Translations under genes and position numbers: made by a program | In this document: positions 16,507 to 25,053 of the stretch, piece by piece | Layout of the letters: each line of letters begins with the position of its first letter | Numbering within the stretch: position 1 is the stretch's first letter | The notes under the pieces: model-generated | Databases searched by the model: none | Told to the model about the DNA's origin: nothing | What the model saw: the letters and a program-made list of their open reading frames with translations, nothing else | NCBI RefSeq assembly: GCF_900114435.1 | Contig: NZ_FOZK01000001.1 | Coordinates: 868,001 to 932,000 of the forward strand | Length of the DNA: 64,000 nucleotides | From: Halomicrobium zhouii | Lineage (GTDB): Archaea; Halobacteriota; Halobacteria; Halobacteriales; Haloarculaceae | Direction of reading: 5' to 3'

Positions 16507-17757
16507 TCAATCCGCGACGTCGACGGTCTCTTCGGCCCGCGTCCTGGTCCCGGTAGCACTCCAGAAGAGGTAGACACCCCCGACGCCGAGCAGTGCCCCC
16601 GCACCGAGGGTCGGCATCGCGAGCGCGTGACCGCCGGCGTCGAGCGCCGCACCGAACAGGACGGGCGAGACGATTCCCGGGAGCGTCCCGAGGAAGGCCT
16701 GGACCGACAGCGCGGTTCCGACTTGGTCGTCGTCGACGACGAGCGTGATCGTCGTCGAGGTCGGTGCGCTGTCCATCGTGAGCACGAACCCGTACCCGAT
16801 CACGACCGCAGCCAGCACCGCCAGCGACTCCCACGCGAACCCGGCGAGCACGAGCGTTCCCGTGCCGCTACACGCGAGCGCGACTGCTATCACCCGGAAA
16901 CGCCCGATGCGGTCACTCAGCCAGCCGCCGGCGAGGTTCCCCGCGCCGCCGACGGCCGTGACGACGCCGGCCAGGAGCCCCGCGGTGGCGACCGGTGCGG
17001 CGGTCGCCCCGACGGCCGCCGTCGAGACCAGAAAGGCCGGCAGCCAGTTGCGAATCCCGTACAGCTCCCAGTTGTGCGCGGCGTAGACGCCGACGCCGGC
17101 GAGGAACGCCCGGTCGGTCAGCAGCGAGCGGTCGAACCCCCCACCGTTCGACGCCCGGTCGGGACTGTCCCGCCCCAGGAGATAGACGAGCGGGCCGGCA
17201 CCGAGCGCGAGCAGGCTCGTCACGACGATGCCGGTCCGCCAGCCGGCGCTCGCGGCGATCGACGAGGTCACCACGAACGACAGCCCGCTGCTGATCGAGA
17301 AGGTCCCGACGTAGACGCCCATCGCCGTCCCGCGGCCGCCGGGGTCGAACCACTCGCTGACGAATCGCATCCCCGGGACGTATACGGCCGCCATCCCGAC
17401 GCCGCTGAGAAAGCGGAGCGCGGTTCCGACGAGGAATCCGTCCGCCACCGCGCCGAACGCGAGGCTCCCGATCGCCGCGACCGTCGCGCCCACTGCGATG
17501 ACCGGCCGCGGCGCGTACCGGTCGGCGAGCGCCCCGAACGGGATCACGCCCAGGAGGTAGCCGGCCTGGAAGGCTCCGTAGACGACGCCGGCCTGGAGGC
17601 CACTGAGCCCCCAGCGATCGACGACGGTCGGCAGGACCGCCGAGTAGTTGAACCAGAGCAACGCCGACAGCAACAGTGTCGCGCTGACGACCGCCAGCAT
17701 CCGGACGTCCGGTCGGTCGATCCACCCGTCACTGGACCGGTCCGCGTGCCCCGCCAT
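16507..17757 (-). CDS. MFS transporter of the arsenic operon
   Basis: A 416-residue 12-helix major facilitator. Typical MFS motifs are present: GALADRYAPRPVIAVGAT between helices 2 and 3, and GGWLSDRIGRFRVIA in the second half. It lies 12 bp after the arsenite methyltransferase gene on the same strand, so ArsR, ArsM and this protein form one operon. Export of arsenic species is a reasonable inference, but the subfamily is not an obvious ArsJ or ArsK. Confidence 0.85.
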   Translation of the reverse strand: MAGHADRSSDGWIDRPDVRMLAVVSATLLLSALLWFNYSAVLPTVVDRWGLSGLQAGVVYGAFQAGYLLGVIPFGALADRYAPRPVIAVGATVAAIGSLAFGAVADGFLVGTALRFLSGVGMAAVYVPGMRFVSEWFDPGGRGTAMGVYVGTFSISSGLSFVVTSSIAASAGWRTGIVVTSLLALGAGPLVYLLGRDSPDRASNGGGFDRSLLTDRAFLAGVGVYAAHNWELYGIRNWLPAFLVSTAAVGATAAPVATAGLLAGVVTAVGGAGNLAGGWLSDRIGRFRVIAVALACSGTGTLVLAGFAWESLAVLAAVVIGYGFVLTMDSAPTSTTITLVVDDDQVGTALSVQAFLGTLPGIVSPVLFGAALDAGGHALAMPTLGAGALLGVGGVYLFWSATGTRTRAEETVDVAD

Positions 17758-17769
17758 CGGTCGCGACGC

Positions 17770-18654
17770 TCAGTCCCGCTCGGCCGCCGGTTTCCGCGCT
17801 TCGATCGTCGCCGCGACGACGTACTCGCTCGGGTCGAGCCGGTCGTCCCACTCGCTGATGAACTCCGAACTGTCGTCTTTCGGCTCGACCCGGACGTCGA
17901 CGAACCCGGCGTCGGCGAGCAGCCGTTCGATCTCCGGGACGGGCGACGCGCCGGCGACGCAGGCCGCGACCGAGTCCGGGTCTGCTTCCAGGGAGTCGGG
18001 CAGCGACGCGGTCAACACGACGTCCGAGACGGCGAGTCGACCGCCCGGGACGAGGACGCGGAACGCCTCCGCGAACACCCGGTCTTTCGCCGGCGAGAGG
18101 TTGACGACGCAGTTCGAGATGACGACGTCGATTCTGGCGTCCGCCACGGGCAGGTGTTCGATCTCGCCGAGGCGGAACTCGACGTTTCGCGCGTCGTTCG
18201 CTGCGACGTTCTCGCGGGCCTTCTCGACCATCTCGGGCGTCATGTCGACCCCGATGACCTGTCCTCTGTCACCGACCTCGTTCGCGGCGAGGAAGCAGTC
18301 GAAACCGGCACCGGAGCCCAGGTCGAGCACCGTCTCGCCCCGGTCGAGGTCAGCCATCGCCTTGGGGTTCCCGCACCCGAGGCCCAGGTCCGCGCCGCTT
18401 GCCACTGCCTCGATGTCGTCCTGTGAGTAGCCGAGTCGTTCGCTGTCCGTGCCAGTGCCGTCGTCGCAACAGCCCTCCCCGCCGCCAGTCCCGTCCTCAC
18501 GACGGCTCTCCCCATCGCCGGTCCCGTCGTCACAGCAGGAATTCCCGCCGTCACCGGTGGCGATGTCGGCGTAGCGTTCCCTGACGATCCGGCGCTGTTC
18601 GTCCGCGTCGCGGTCGAGCGACGAGTCCTGTGGCACGTCACTCATCGTCGTCAC
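17770..18654 (-). CDS. arsM: Arsenite S-adenosylmethionine methyltransferase
   Basis: A 294-residue ArsM. The Rossmann glycine motif is VLDLGSGAGFDCFLAA near residue 110. The metal-binding pair C182 (SNCVVNL) and C232 (AACVAG) has the same 50-residue spacing as C174 and C224 of the well-studied algal ArsM. The third thiol probably comes from an N-terminal Cys-rich insert with two CCDDGTG repeats (C40/C41 and C62/C63). It would methylate As(III). It overlaps arsR by 17 bp. Confidence 0.93.
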   Translation of the reverse strand: MTTMSDVPQDSSLDRDADEQRRIVRERYADIATGDGGNSCCDDGTGDGESRREDGTGGGEGCCDDGTGTDSERLGYSQDDIEAVASGADLGLGCGNPKAMADLDRGETVLDLGSGAGFDCFLAANEVGDRGQVIGVDMTPEMVEKARENVAANDARNVEFRLGEIEHLPVADARIDVVISNCVVNLSPAKDRVFAEAFRVLVPGGRLAVSDVVLTASLPDSLEADPDSVAACVAGASPVPEIERLLADAGFVDVRVEPKDDSSEFISEWDDRLDPSEYVVAATIEARKPAAERD

Positions 18655-19015
18655 CCAGGGCGTCGAGCGTCTCCAGGATCTGTTCGGCGTCGTCGGTCAG
18701 TCCGTAGTACCGCCAGGACCCCTCCTTCCGTCGCGTGACCAGCCCCGCCGAGTAGAGCCGCGACAGGGCCTGGCTGACGCCGCTCTGGCTGATTCCGACG
18801 GCCGCTTCGAGGTCGCAGACGCAGACGCTGCCCTCCGCGGCGCCGATGCGGCGCACCAGTTCGTACCTGGTGTCGTTGCCGAGCGCCGAGAGCAACTGGA
18901 CGTCCGCGACCAGCGCGTCCTCCTCGACCTCGGGAATCTCCGCACAACACGCGCTCTCGGCCGAATCGTCGGGTCGACCGGACTGGGAAGCCGTCTCGGT
19001 AGCGTTCGAGTCCAT
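18638..19015 (-). CDS. arsR: ArsR-family metalloid-responsive repressor
   Basis: A 125-residue winged-helix repressor. The helix-turn-helix (AAVGISQSGVSQALSRLYSAGLV) is preceded by the classic type-I metal site SVCVCDLE, with C65 and C67. An N-terminal C23-C24 pair may add ligands. Arsenite or antimonite binding would release DNA. It is first gene of the operon, and an imperfect dyad over its TATA box supports autoregulation. Confidence 0.93.
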   Translation of the reverse strand: MDSNATETASQSGRPDDSAESACCAEIPEVEEDALVADVQLLSALGNDTRYELVRRIGAAEGSVCVCDLEAAVGISQSGVSQALSRLYSAGLVTRRKEGSWRYYGLTDDAEQILETLDALGDDDE

Positions 19016-19028
19016 TTCAGTGAATGGT

Positions 19029-19050
19029 AATATGAGCGCTTGCTAATATA
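19029..19050 (-). promoter_or_regulatory. Putative ArsR operator over the arsR TATA box
   Basis: An imperfect dyad (AATATGAGC, 4-nt spacer, GCTAATATA) lies 14-35 bp upstream of the arsR ATG, with 7 of 9 arm positions pairing. It overlaps the CTATATTAG box that serves as TATA element. This is where a haloarchaeal repressor would act. Confidence 0.5.
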
Positions 19051-19203
19051 GATGTTTCGACCGGCCGGGGAGGAACTGTCCTTCCTCACTTCAGGAGCTG
19101 GTGGGCACGTCCAGCGATGAACAGGCCCAGTTCGGGGGAAGAGCGATCCGACCTCGGCTTCGAGCGACTATCACTGTCGTCCGGATCACGTGCCTGGTCA
19201 GGA

Positions 19204-19443
19204 CTACGCGAGGCGCTCCGTCTCGCGAAGGTCGGAGGAATCGGCCGCCACGGGCCGGAGTCTGGTGAGCGACAGCCCGTCGGCACTCAGCGCGCCGTTA
19301 CCCAGCAGGAACGCCGTCGACCAGCCGACGGGGGTGATCAGCAGGCTCGTGACGCCACCGCCGATGCCGCCCCACACCTTCGCGGTGTAGAGGACGGCGT
19401 CGTTCTCCGAGGACCGGGCCTGGCCGTAGTACTCGCCGCCGGA
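19204..19443 (-). pseudogene. Truncated second copy of the OFA-type MFS transporter (C-terminal 80 codons)
   Basis: The translated frame matches the C-terminal end of the intact transporter at 23812-25053 (EYYGQARSSEN, LYTAKVWGGIGGGV, GWSTAFLLG, LSLTRLRPVA). The nucleotide identity is high, with one small in-frame deletion after GGGV. There is no start and no upstream part: the copy ends abruptly next to the 3' end of the methyltransferase gene. It is on the same strand as the intact gene, 4.4 kb away. Confidence 0.8.
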
Positions 19444-19450
19444 CCGCGCG

Positions 19451-20230
19451 CTACTCGGCGACCGCCCAGAAGCCCAGCGTCCGCGGCACCATCGCCTGCA
19501 GTTCCGGCGACGTGCTGGCGTCCCCGTCGTCGTAGTCGTCCGGGTCGTCGCTGCTCGGGGTTTCGAACAGCTCCCGGACCGTGAATCCGGCGTCGACGAG
19601 CGCGGTGTGGAGGTCGCCGACCGTCCGGTCGAAGACGACGATGTCGTCGTGGAGGATATCGTCGAACTTCTCGCGTCGCGGGCCGGTGTCGTGATAGCTC
19701 CGCGCCAGTTCCACGGTCGCCGGGTCGAACTGCTCGTGAAAGGGGTGGGGGACCTGGAACGTGAGGAGGCCGCCGTCCCGGAGCACGCGCCTCGCCTCCG
19801 CGAGCGCCGCGTCGACGTCTTCGACCATGAAGTAGACGTATCCCGAGTAGGCCAGGTCGAACGCGCCGTTGGCCAGCGGCAGGTCCGCCACGTCGCCGGT
19901 GACGAACTCGGCGTCGGCGCCGTAGACGTTCCTGACGCGGGTCGCGTGGCGGAGTTGCTGGAACGAGAAGTCGACGCCGACGGCGGTGCCCACGCCCTCG
20001 CTGGCTGTCCCGACCGTTCCCTGTCCACCGCCACAGCCCAGTTCCACGAAATCCAGGTCCTCGCGGTCGGGGAGTCGCTCGGCCTGCCACTTCGCCAGGT
20101 CCTCGGGGTCCGGTAGCGGGGTGTACACTGGGGGAAGCCCGCCCTCGTCGGTGTCCGCGTTCCAGAGCGCCTGGAACTCGTCGCTCCACTCGTCCCACAG
20201 TTTCCGATTCTCCCGGTCCGGATCGTTCAT
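19451..20230 (-). CDS. Class I SAM-dependent methyltransferase
   Basis: A 259-residue protein with a type-11-like methyltransferase core. The glycine motif is VELGCGGGQGTVG near residue 62, followed by VGVDFSFQQL, DVADLPLANGAFDLAYSGY and RRVLRDGGLLTFQVPHPF. The N-terminal NRKLWDEWSDEFQ pattern is shared with haloarchaeal small-molecule methyltransferases. No substrate can be told from context. An acidic YDDGDAS insert precedes the last strand. Confidence 0.85.
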   Translation of the reverse strand: MNDPDRENRKLWDEWSDEFQALWNADTDEGGLPPVYTPLPDPEDLAKWQAERLPDREDLDFVELGCGGGQGTVGTASEGVGTAVGVDFSFQQLRHATRVRNVYGADAEFVTGDVADLPLANGAFDLAYSGYVYFMVEDVDAALAEARRVLRDGGLLTFQVPHPFHEQFDPATVELARSYHDTGPRREKFDDILHDDIVVFDRTVGDLHTALVDAGFTVRELFETPSSDDPDDYDDGDASTSPELQAMVPRTLGFWAVAE

Positions 20231-20378
20231 GCCGTTCGTGTCAGAGAGCGCGGGCTTGAGTGTTGGGCTGGTATGGTACGCTTTCGTAGTCTCGCACTCC
20301 TCGCCCTCCGACCGGGACGCGGTACACCGCCGTCAGCCTCGAAGCACTCTTCACCGACACTGACGGGACGCTAACTAG

Positions 20379-20927
20379 ATGAACGGGCGCACGCGAACAA
20401 CCGTCGCAGTCTGCCTGCTTCTCCTCGTAGCGGGCTGTAGCGGTCCACTTGCGGGCCCGTTCGACGGAAATTCGGACGAGACCACGACGCCGACTGGCGG
20501 TGGGTCGGACGGCACTGCCCCGTTCGGCGTCGTCAGGCTCTACGCCGACGAATACGACGACAGTAACGGGACGCACCGAATGGACGTCAGGGTCGACTTC
20601 AGAGCACCGCTCGACGACTCGCTCGAATCGACCACGTTCGAGGACGTGATGTTGTGCTTCTACGACGCAAACGGAACGGTCCTCAATTCCACGCTCGTGG
20701 GGGACTTCGAAACCCCGGAAGACGAAGCCACTGTGACCCTCAGTAGTGACACCAAGCCCACGTACATCGTCGCCGACCATCCGCGGTTCACCAGCTACGG
20801 AGAGACGCACGTCCGGTACTACGTGTTGAACGACGAAGGCCGTTATTCCCCCGAGTGGGACCCTGCCGACCGCCTCGGCGAGGCGTTCGGCTATCCCAGA
20901 CACGACGAGGCCGGCCGGTGCACGTGA
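20379..20927 (+). CDS. Small lipoprotein of unknown function
   Basis: A 182-residue lipoprotein with a short basic N-region, a hydrophobic stretch and a lipobox ending at C20 (LLLVAGC). A Thr/Gly-rich linker follows, then a beta-sandwich-like domain of about 130 residues with NGT glycosylation-type sites. No family is recognised. Its last codons (LGEAFGYPRHDE to the stop) recur as decayed copies at 22202-22335 and 23607-23740, after each of the next two genes. Confidence 0.75.
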   Translation: MNGRTRTTVAVCLLLLVAGCSGPLAGPFDGNSDETTTPTGGGSDGTAPFGVVRLYADEYDDSNGTHRMDVRVDFRAPLDDSLESTTFEDVMLCFYDANGTVLNSTLVGDFETPEDEATVTLSSDTKPTYIVADHPRFTSYGETHVRYYVLNDEGRYSPEWDPADRLGEAFGYPRHDEAGRCT

Positions 20928-21066
20928 CGCGAATACCGTTGGGTGCCTGTCGAACCCGGTTCTAATTTCCGGTTTCGTCTAAGAAAATTCTCATTTGAAT
21001 AGTCTTGCTTTTTGAGAGCAAGAACAAATGAAATTACTTTTCACGCCGAGCTCACATACTTTAGCG

Positions 21067-22170
21067 ATGGCTGGCTCGTTTGAACGGCGGGAACTACTCG
21101 GCACTGCAGGTGCCACAGTCTGTTCGTTGCTGGCGGGGTGTTCGTATTCGAGTAGTCCAGAACCGGAACCGGCGCTTTCCCACCATCGCATCATGTGGCA
21201 CCGTTCGCCATATATTTCTGAGATTGCCGTTGTCGACGGGACGCTGTACTTCTCCACTGGCACGGACCTGTACGCAGTTGGGGCAGCGGGCGGCGAGGAG
21301 AAATGGACTCGGCACGTCGAAGACGAACCGCCCCTCCACTCAGACGAAACCATCTGCTTGAGTGGGATGGCCGCCGCGGACAGCGAGCGGATGTACGTCC
21401 CCGGCTGCGATGGCCTTCATGCAGTTTCCCTACAAGATGGTTCTGACCTGTGGACGGCGGGGTCGGCCGGGCTGTCCTCTGCGGTGGCCACAGGAAATGA
21501 GGTCTATGCTGGCGGAACCGATCTCTTCTCTATCGGCCCACGTTCCGAGACGGTTGAGTGGGAGACCGAGATCGGCGCCAACGAGGAACTGCACCTCGTT
21601 CCGATCAACGACGGTGTGGTCGCCTGTGACGAGGCTGCTAACGTCGTCCACTGCGTGAATGCGGATGGAACGCTGCGGTGGCAGCACGATCTCGACTTGG
21701 AGGGACGTCGTCCGGTAGTCGCGGGCGATACCGTGTACGCAGCGAGCGTTCGCGAATACGAAGTTAGCCGCCTCGTGGCGCTCGATCTATCGACCGGATC
21801 CGTCAATTGGACTACTGAGACGCCATCTATCCGTCGGAGCGGGTTGGCCGCTGGAGACGAACAGGTCTACGTTGCGAGTTATTGGGACGAGAACGACATC
21901 GGTCATCTCGTCGCATACGAGCAGGACGGCGGCGAGAAGCGATGGGAACACACCGTTGCCGAATCCGAGTTTTCAGAGCCGGTCGTCGACGCCAATGGAG
22001 TGTATTCTGGGACGTACGACGGTATCAAGGCGTTTTCCCACGACGGAACCGAACGGTGGTCCATCGAAACTGGATACTCCTCCAGGTGTTCCACCGTTTC
22101 GGACGGGACGCTCTATGGCGGAGTGACGGGTCAACTGATCGCGATCGATGCAACGGGCGACGACCAGTAA
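21067..22170 (+). CDS. PQQ-like beta-propeller lipoprotein, copy 1
   Basis: A 367-residue lipoprotein with a signal (FERRELLGTAG) and a lipobox at C25. It is built of repeated four-stranded blades of the PQQ/BamB type: LYFSTGTDLYAV, VYAGGTDLFSI, VYAASVREYEV, VYVASYWDEND and VYSGTYDGIKAF. Such proteins are extracytoplasmic scaffolds; no cofactor site is evident. ATG 21067 is chosen because the signal begins there. It is paralogous to 22478-23575 (clearly similar along the full length), arising from a local tandem duplication. Confidence 0.85.
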   Translation: MAGSFERRELLGTAGATVCSLLAGCSYSSSPEPEPALSHHRIMWHRSPYISEIAVVDGTLYFSTGTDLYAVGAAGGEEKWTRHVEDEPPLHSDETICLSGMAAADSERMYVPGCDGLHAVSLQDGSDLWTAGSAGLSSAVATGNEVYAGGTDLFSIGPRSETVEWETEIGANEELHLVPINDGVVACDEAANVVHCVNADGTLRWQHDLDLEGRRPVVAGDTVYAASVREYEVSRLVALDLSTGSVNWTTETPSIRRSGLAAGDEQVYVASYWDENDIGHLVAYEQDGGEKRWEHTVAESEFSEPVVDANGVYSGTYDGIKAFSHDGTERWSIETGYSSRCSTVSDGTLYGGVTGQLIAIDATGDDQ

Positions 22171-22201
22171 TCTAACCAAGTTGTCGGCTATCGTCCGCTA
22201 G

Positions 22202-22335
22202 CTCGAGTGTCCAGTGGCGATATCGAGTACGGGGAACTAGCGAAAGGCGATTCCGTCGACCACAGACGCCAGTCACGCGCGGGCTCGGTGAAGCGTTCGA
22301 CTATCCCAGGCAGGACGGCGTCGGACGGTGCATGT
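22202..22335 (+). repeat. Decayed copy of the small-lipoprotein 3' end, unit A
   Basis: In one frame it reads GLGEAFDYPRQDGVGRCM and stop, matching the end of the lipoprotein gene at 20379-20927. The preceding 80 bp also align loosely to that gene. The region is nearly identical to 23607-23740, at an offset of 1405 bp. It marks the boundary of a tandem duplication. Confidence 0.75.
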
Positions 22336-22477
22336 GACGTGTAGACCGGTGTCTGTCCTTCGAACTGAGCTCTAACTCTTGGTTCCATATCGGCAAATTT
22401 TCACACGAAGAAATTTTCTTTTTCCAGATGGGTGTTAAACGGAATGTATTTCCTGGCCGAGATCACATCCCTTAGCG

Positions 22478-23575
22478 ATGGCTAGCTCGTTTGAACGGCG
22501 GAAACTACTCGGCGCTACAGGCGCCACAGTCGGTTCGTTGCTGGCGGGATGTTCGTTTTCGAGTAGTCCACAGGCGACGCTGTCCCACGACCGAATCATC
22601 TGGTACCGCTCGCCTGTTTCCTACGATATTGCAATCGTCGACGAAGCACTATACTTCTCCACAGGTACAGACCTGTACTCGATCGAGACGGAGACCGGCG
22701 AGGAGATCTGGTCTCGACACGTCGAGGACGAACCGAATCTCCACTCTGACGAAACCACTTGTTTGCGGGAGGTGGTCGCTTCAGACGGCGAGCGCTTGTA
22801 CGTACCCAGCTGCGACGGCGTGCGTGCGCTTTCCCTGAAAGACGGATCCGACCTGTGGACAGCAGGTTCGGCTGGGATGTCCTCCGTGGTCGCCACGGGA
22901 AGCCACGTCTACGCTGGGGGGTCAGATCTCATTTCTGTCTCCGCCAGTTCCGAGACGGAAGAGTGGCAGACAGCGATCGGCGCCCGAGAGGAACTGTTCC
23001 TCGCTCCGACTGACGACGGCGTCGTCGCCTGTAACGAGGCTGCTGGCGTGGTCCACTGCATGGACGCTGATGGAACGTCGCGCTGGCAACACGACCTCGA
23101 GTGGGAGGGTCGTCCACCGGTCGTCGCCGCCGACACTGTGTATGCAGCAACTGGCCGCGACCAAGAAATTGGCCGTCTGGTGGCTCTCGATCGCTCGACC
23201 GGATCCGTCAACTGGACCGCCGAGACACCGGCTATCAGCCCCTCCGGAATAACCACAGGAGACGAACAGGTCTACGTCGGAACGTACCCAGACGAGAATG
23301 ACGACGGCCGGCTCGTTGCATACGACCAGGATAGCGGTGAGATGCGCTGGGATTACACTGTCAGGGATTCCGATTTCGCGAGCCCGCTAGCTGACGCGAG
23401 CGGGGTGTATGCCGGGACCGACGATGGGGTCTATGCGTTCTCACACGACGGCACCGAGCGGTGGTACGTGGAGACCGAATACCCCACCTCGTGTATACTC
23501 GTATCGGATGGACAACTCTACGCCGGAGTGATGGGTGAACTGGTCGCCATCGACGTAACGGGCGACGACCGATAA
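22478..23575 (+). CDS. PQQ-like beta-propeller lipoprotein, copy 2
   Basis: A 365-residue paralog of the preceding gene with the same signal (FERRKLLGATG), lipobox C25 and blade pattern (LYFSTGTDLYSI, VYAGGSDLISV, VYAATGRDQEI, VYVGTYPDEND, VYAGTDDGVYAF). Blade loops differ more than blade cores, suggesting divergence of binding surfaces after duplication. Its upstream region is also homologous to that of copy 1, so the promoter was duplicated with the gene. Confidence 0.85.
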   Translation: MASSFERRKLLGATGATVGSLLAGCSFSSSPQATLSHDRIIWYRSPVSYDIAIVDEALYFSTGTDLYSIETETGEEIWSRHVEDEPNLHSDETTCLREVVASDGERLYVPSCDGVRALSLKDGSDLWTAGSAGMSSVVATGSHVYAGGSDLISVSASSETEEWQTAIGAREELFLAPTDDGVVACNEAAGVVHCMDADGTSRWQHDLEWEGRPPVVAADTVYAATGRDQEIGRLVALDRSTGSVNWTAETPAISPSGITTGDEQVYVGTYPDENDDGRLVAYDQDSGEMRWDYTVRDSDFASPLADASGVYAGTDDGVYAFSHDGTERWYVETEYPTSCILVSDGQLYAGVMGELVAIDVTGDDR

Positions 23576-23606
23576 TCAAAATCAGTTGCCAGTTGAAATC
23601 CGCTGA

Positions 23607-23740
23607 CTCGGGTGCCCAGTGGCGATATCGAGTACGGGGAACTATCGAAAGGCGATTCCGTCGACCACAGACGCCAGTCACGCGCGGGCTCGGTGAAGCG
23701 TTCGACTATCCCAGGCAGGACGACCTCAGCCGGTGCATGT
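23607..23740 (+). repeat. Decayed copy of the small-lipoprotein 3' end, unit B
   Basis: This is the second near-identical 134-bp copy of unit A (22202-22335), again ending in the GEAFDYPRQD-type codons. About 50 bp further right lies the IS605-like hairpin, which seems to interrupt what would have been a third repeat unit. Confidence 0.75.
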
Positions 23741-23789
23741 AGGGAACGCCCTCGATCCACGGACAGTCGACTGACGCGGAAATTACAGA

Positions 23790-23826
23790 CTGATAGTGAG
23801 TGCCCACGGCTTCAGCCGTGGGAGGA
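23790..23826 (-). mobile_element. Solitary IS200/IS605-type right-end hairpin
   Basis: A perfect 9-bp inverted repeat with a 2-nt loop (CCCACGGCT-TC-AGCCGTGGG) at 23803-23822, followed by GAGGAATCC. This hairpin plus GAGGA is what I recall at the right ends of haloarchaeal IS605/IS1341-type elements, where TnpB guide RNAs are encoded. No tnpA or tnpB gene is nearby. The hairpin supplies the last codons and stop of the MFS gene, so it is probably a scar that replaced the original 3' end. Confidence 0.6.
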
Positions 23827-25053
23827 ATCCGACGCCACGGGCCGCAACCGGGTCAGCGACAGCCCGACGGCGCTCAACGCCACGGCCCCCAGGAGGAACG
23901 CCGTCGACCAGCCGACGCGGGTGATCAGCAGGCTCGCGACGACGCCGCCGCCGATGCCGCCCCACACCTTCGCGGTGTAGAGGATGGCGTAGTTCTCCGA
24001 GGACCGCGCCTGGCCGTAGTACTCCCCGACCAGCGACGGGACGATGGAGAACACTGGGCTCCGGAAGAACGCCGCCGCGCCGAGCAGGACGACGAACGGG
24101 AGCGCCCGCTGGGTCGCACCGGTCCACACCGCCAGGGCGACGGCGACACCGGAGAGCGTCACCGTCGCCGCCGCGGTTCGCTCGCGGCCGAGCCGGTCCG
24201 ACAGGCCGCCGATGGCCAGCAGGCCGGCGCTGTCCGCAAGCGCGACGACCGACGCCGCCGCCGTCAGCACCGCCGCGGGCATCCCGAACTGGTCGGCGAA
24301 GGCCACCGCCTTGCCGATGAGCATCAGCCCGACGGCGTTGACGACGACCAGCATCGCGTACAGCAACCAGAACTGCCAGGTCCGGGCCGCCTCGCGCCAG
24401 GTGTAGGTCTCGTCGGCTGTCGCGGTCTGGTCGCTCACGGCGTCGGGGCTCTCGTCTCCCTCGCTCTCGTCCCCGTCGTCGGAACTCGGGGAGGGGTCCC
24501 GGAGCACGAGCGCACCGGCGAACGCGATGGCGCCGGTGACGAGTCCGAGCGTCGCGACCGTTCCGAAGAAGTCCGTCGCAAGCCCGTCGCGAACGAACGG
24601 GATGAACAGCACGCTCAGGCCGCCGTAGGCCATCGTCACGATGCCCGTCGCCAGCCCGCGGCGCTCGGTGAACCACTTGACCGGCGTGTTCACCGCGATG
24701 GTGTAGAGCGTGCCCGCGCCGACGCCGCCGACGGCGTACCACAGCGTGACCTGCCACGTCGCCGTCGCGACCCCGGTTCCCAGGTAGCCAACGGCGAGGA
24801 GCACCGCGCCGACGGCCACCGGCAGGCGCGGCCCGTAGCGGTCCCGGAACCAGCCCGCCGGGAACTGGGAGAGGGTCTGGGCGACGAGGTAGACGGTGTA
24901 CACCGTCCCCAGCGCCGCCTCGCTCGCCCCGAGTCGCATGCCGAGCGCTGGTCGGAGCGACGACCAGACGAACTGGTAGGACCCGGCGGCGCCCATCCCG
25001 GCGGCCGCGACGAGGACGAGCAGCCACCGCGTCCGGACCGATCGATGCAGCAT
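23812..25053 (-). CDS. OFA-family MFS transporter
   Basis: A 413-residue 12-helix transporter of the oxalate/formate antiporter (OFA) type: AGSYQFVWSSLRPALG at helix 1, YLVAQTLSQFPAGWFRDRYGPR after helix 2, and VSDQ-rich acidic loop between helices 6 and 7. Substrates are probably organic anions. Its stop codon lies inside the IS605-like hairpin, so its extreme C-terminus (SDSSHG) is element-derived. A truncated copy at 19204-19443 ends in a different tail (ADSSDLRETERLA), perhaps closer to the original. Confidence 0.88.
   Translation of the reverse strand: MLHRSVRTRWLLVLVAAAGMGAAGSYQFVWSSLRPALGMRLGASEAALGTVYTVYLVAQTLSQFPAGWFRDRYGPRLPVAVGAVLLAVGYLGTGVATATWQVTLWYAVGGVGAGTLYTIAVNTPVKWFTERRGLATGIVTMAYGGLSVLFIPFVRDGLATDFFGTVATLGLVTGAIAFAGALVLRDPSPSSDDGDESEGDESPDAVSDQTATADETYTWREAARTWQFWLLYAMLVVVNAVGLMLIGKAVAFADQFGMPAAVLTAAASVVALADSAGLLAIGGLSDRLGRERTAAATVTLSGVAVALAVWTGATQRALPFVVLLGAAAFFRSPVFSIVPSLVGEYYGQARSSENYAILYTAKVWGGIGGGVVASLLITRVGWSTAFLLGAVALSAVGLSLTRLRPVASDSSHG

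Noticed and set aside
16627-18426. 599-codon plus-strand open frame
   Set aside because: It runs across the MFS and ArsM genes on the opposite strand and has no domain; both covered genes are well supported.
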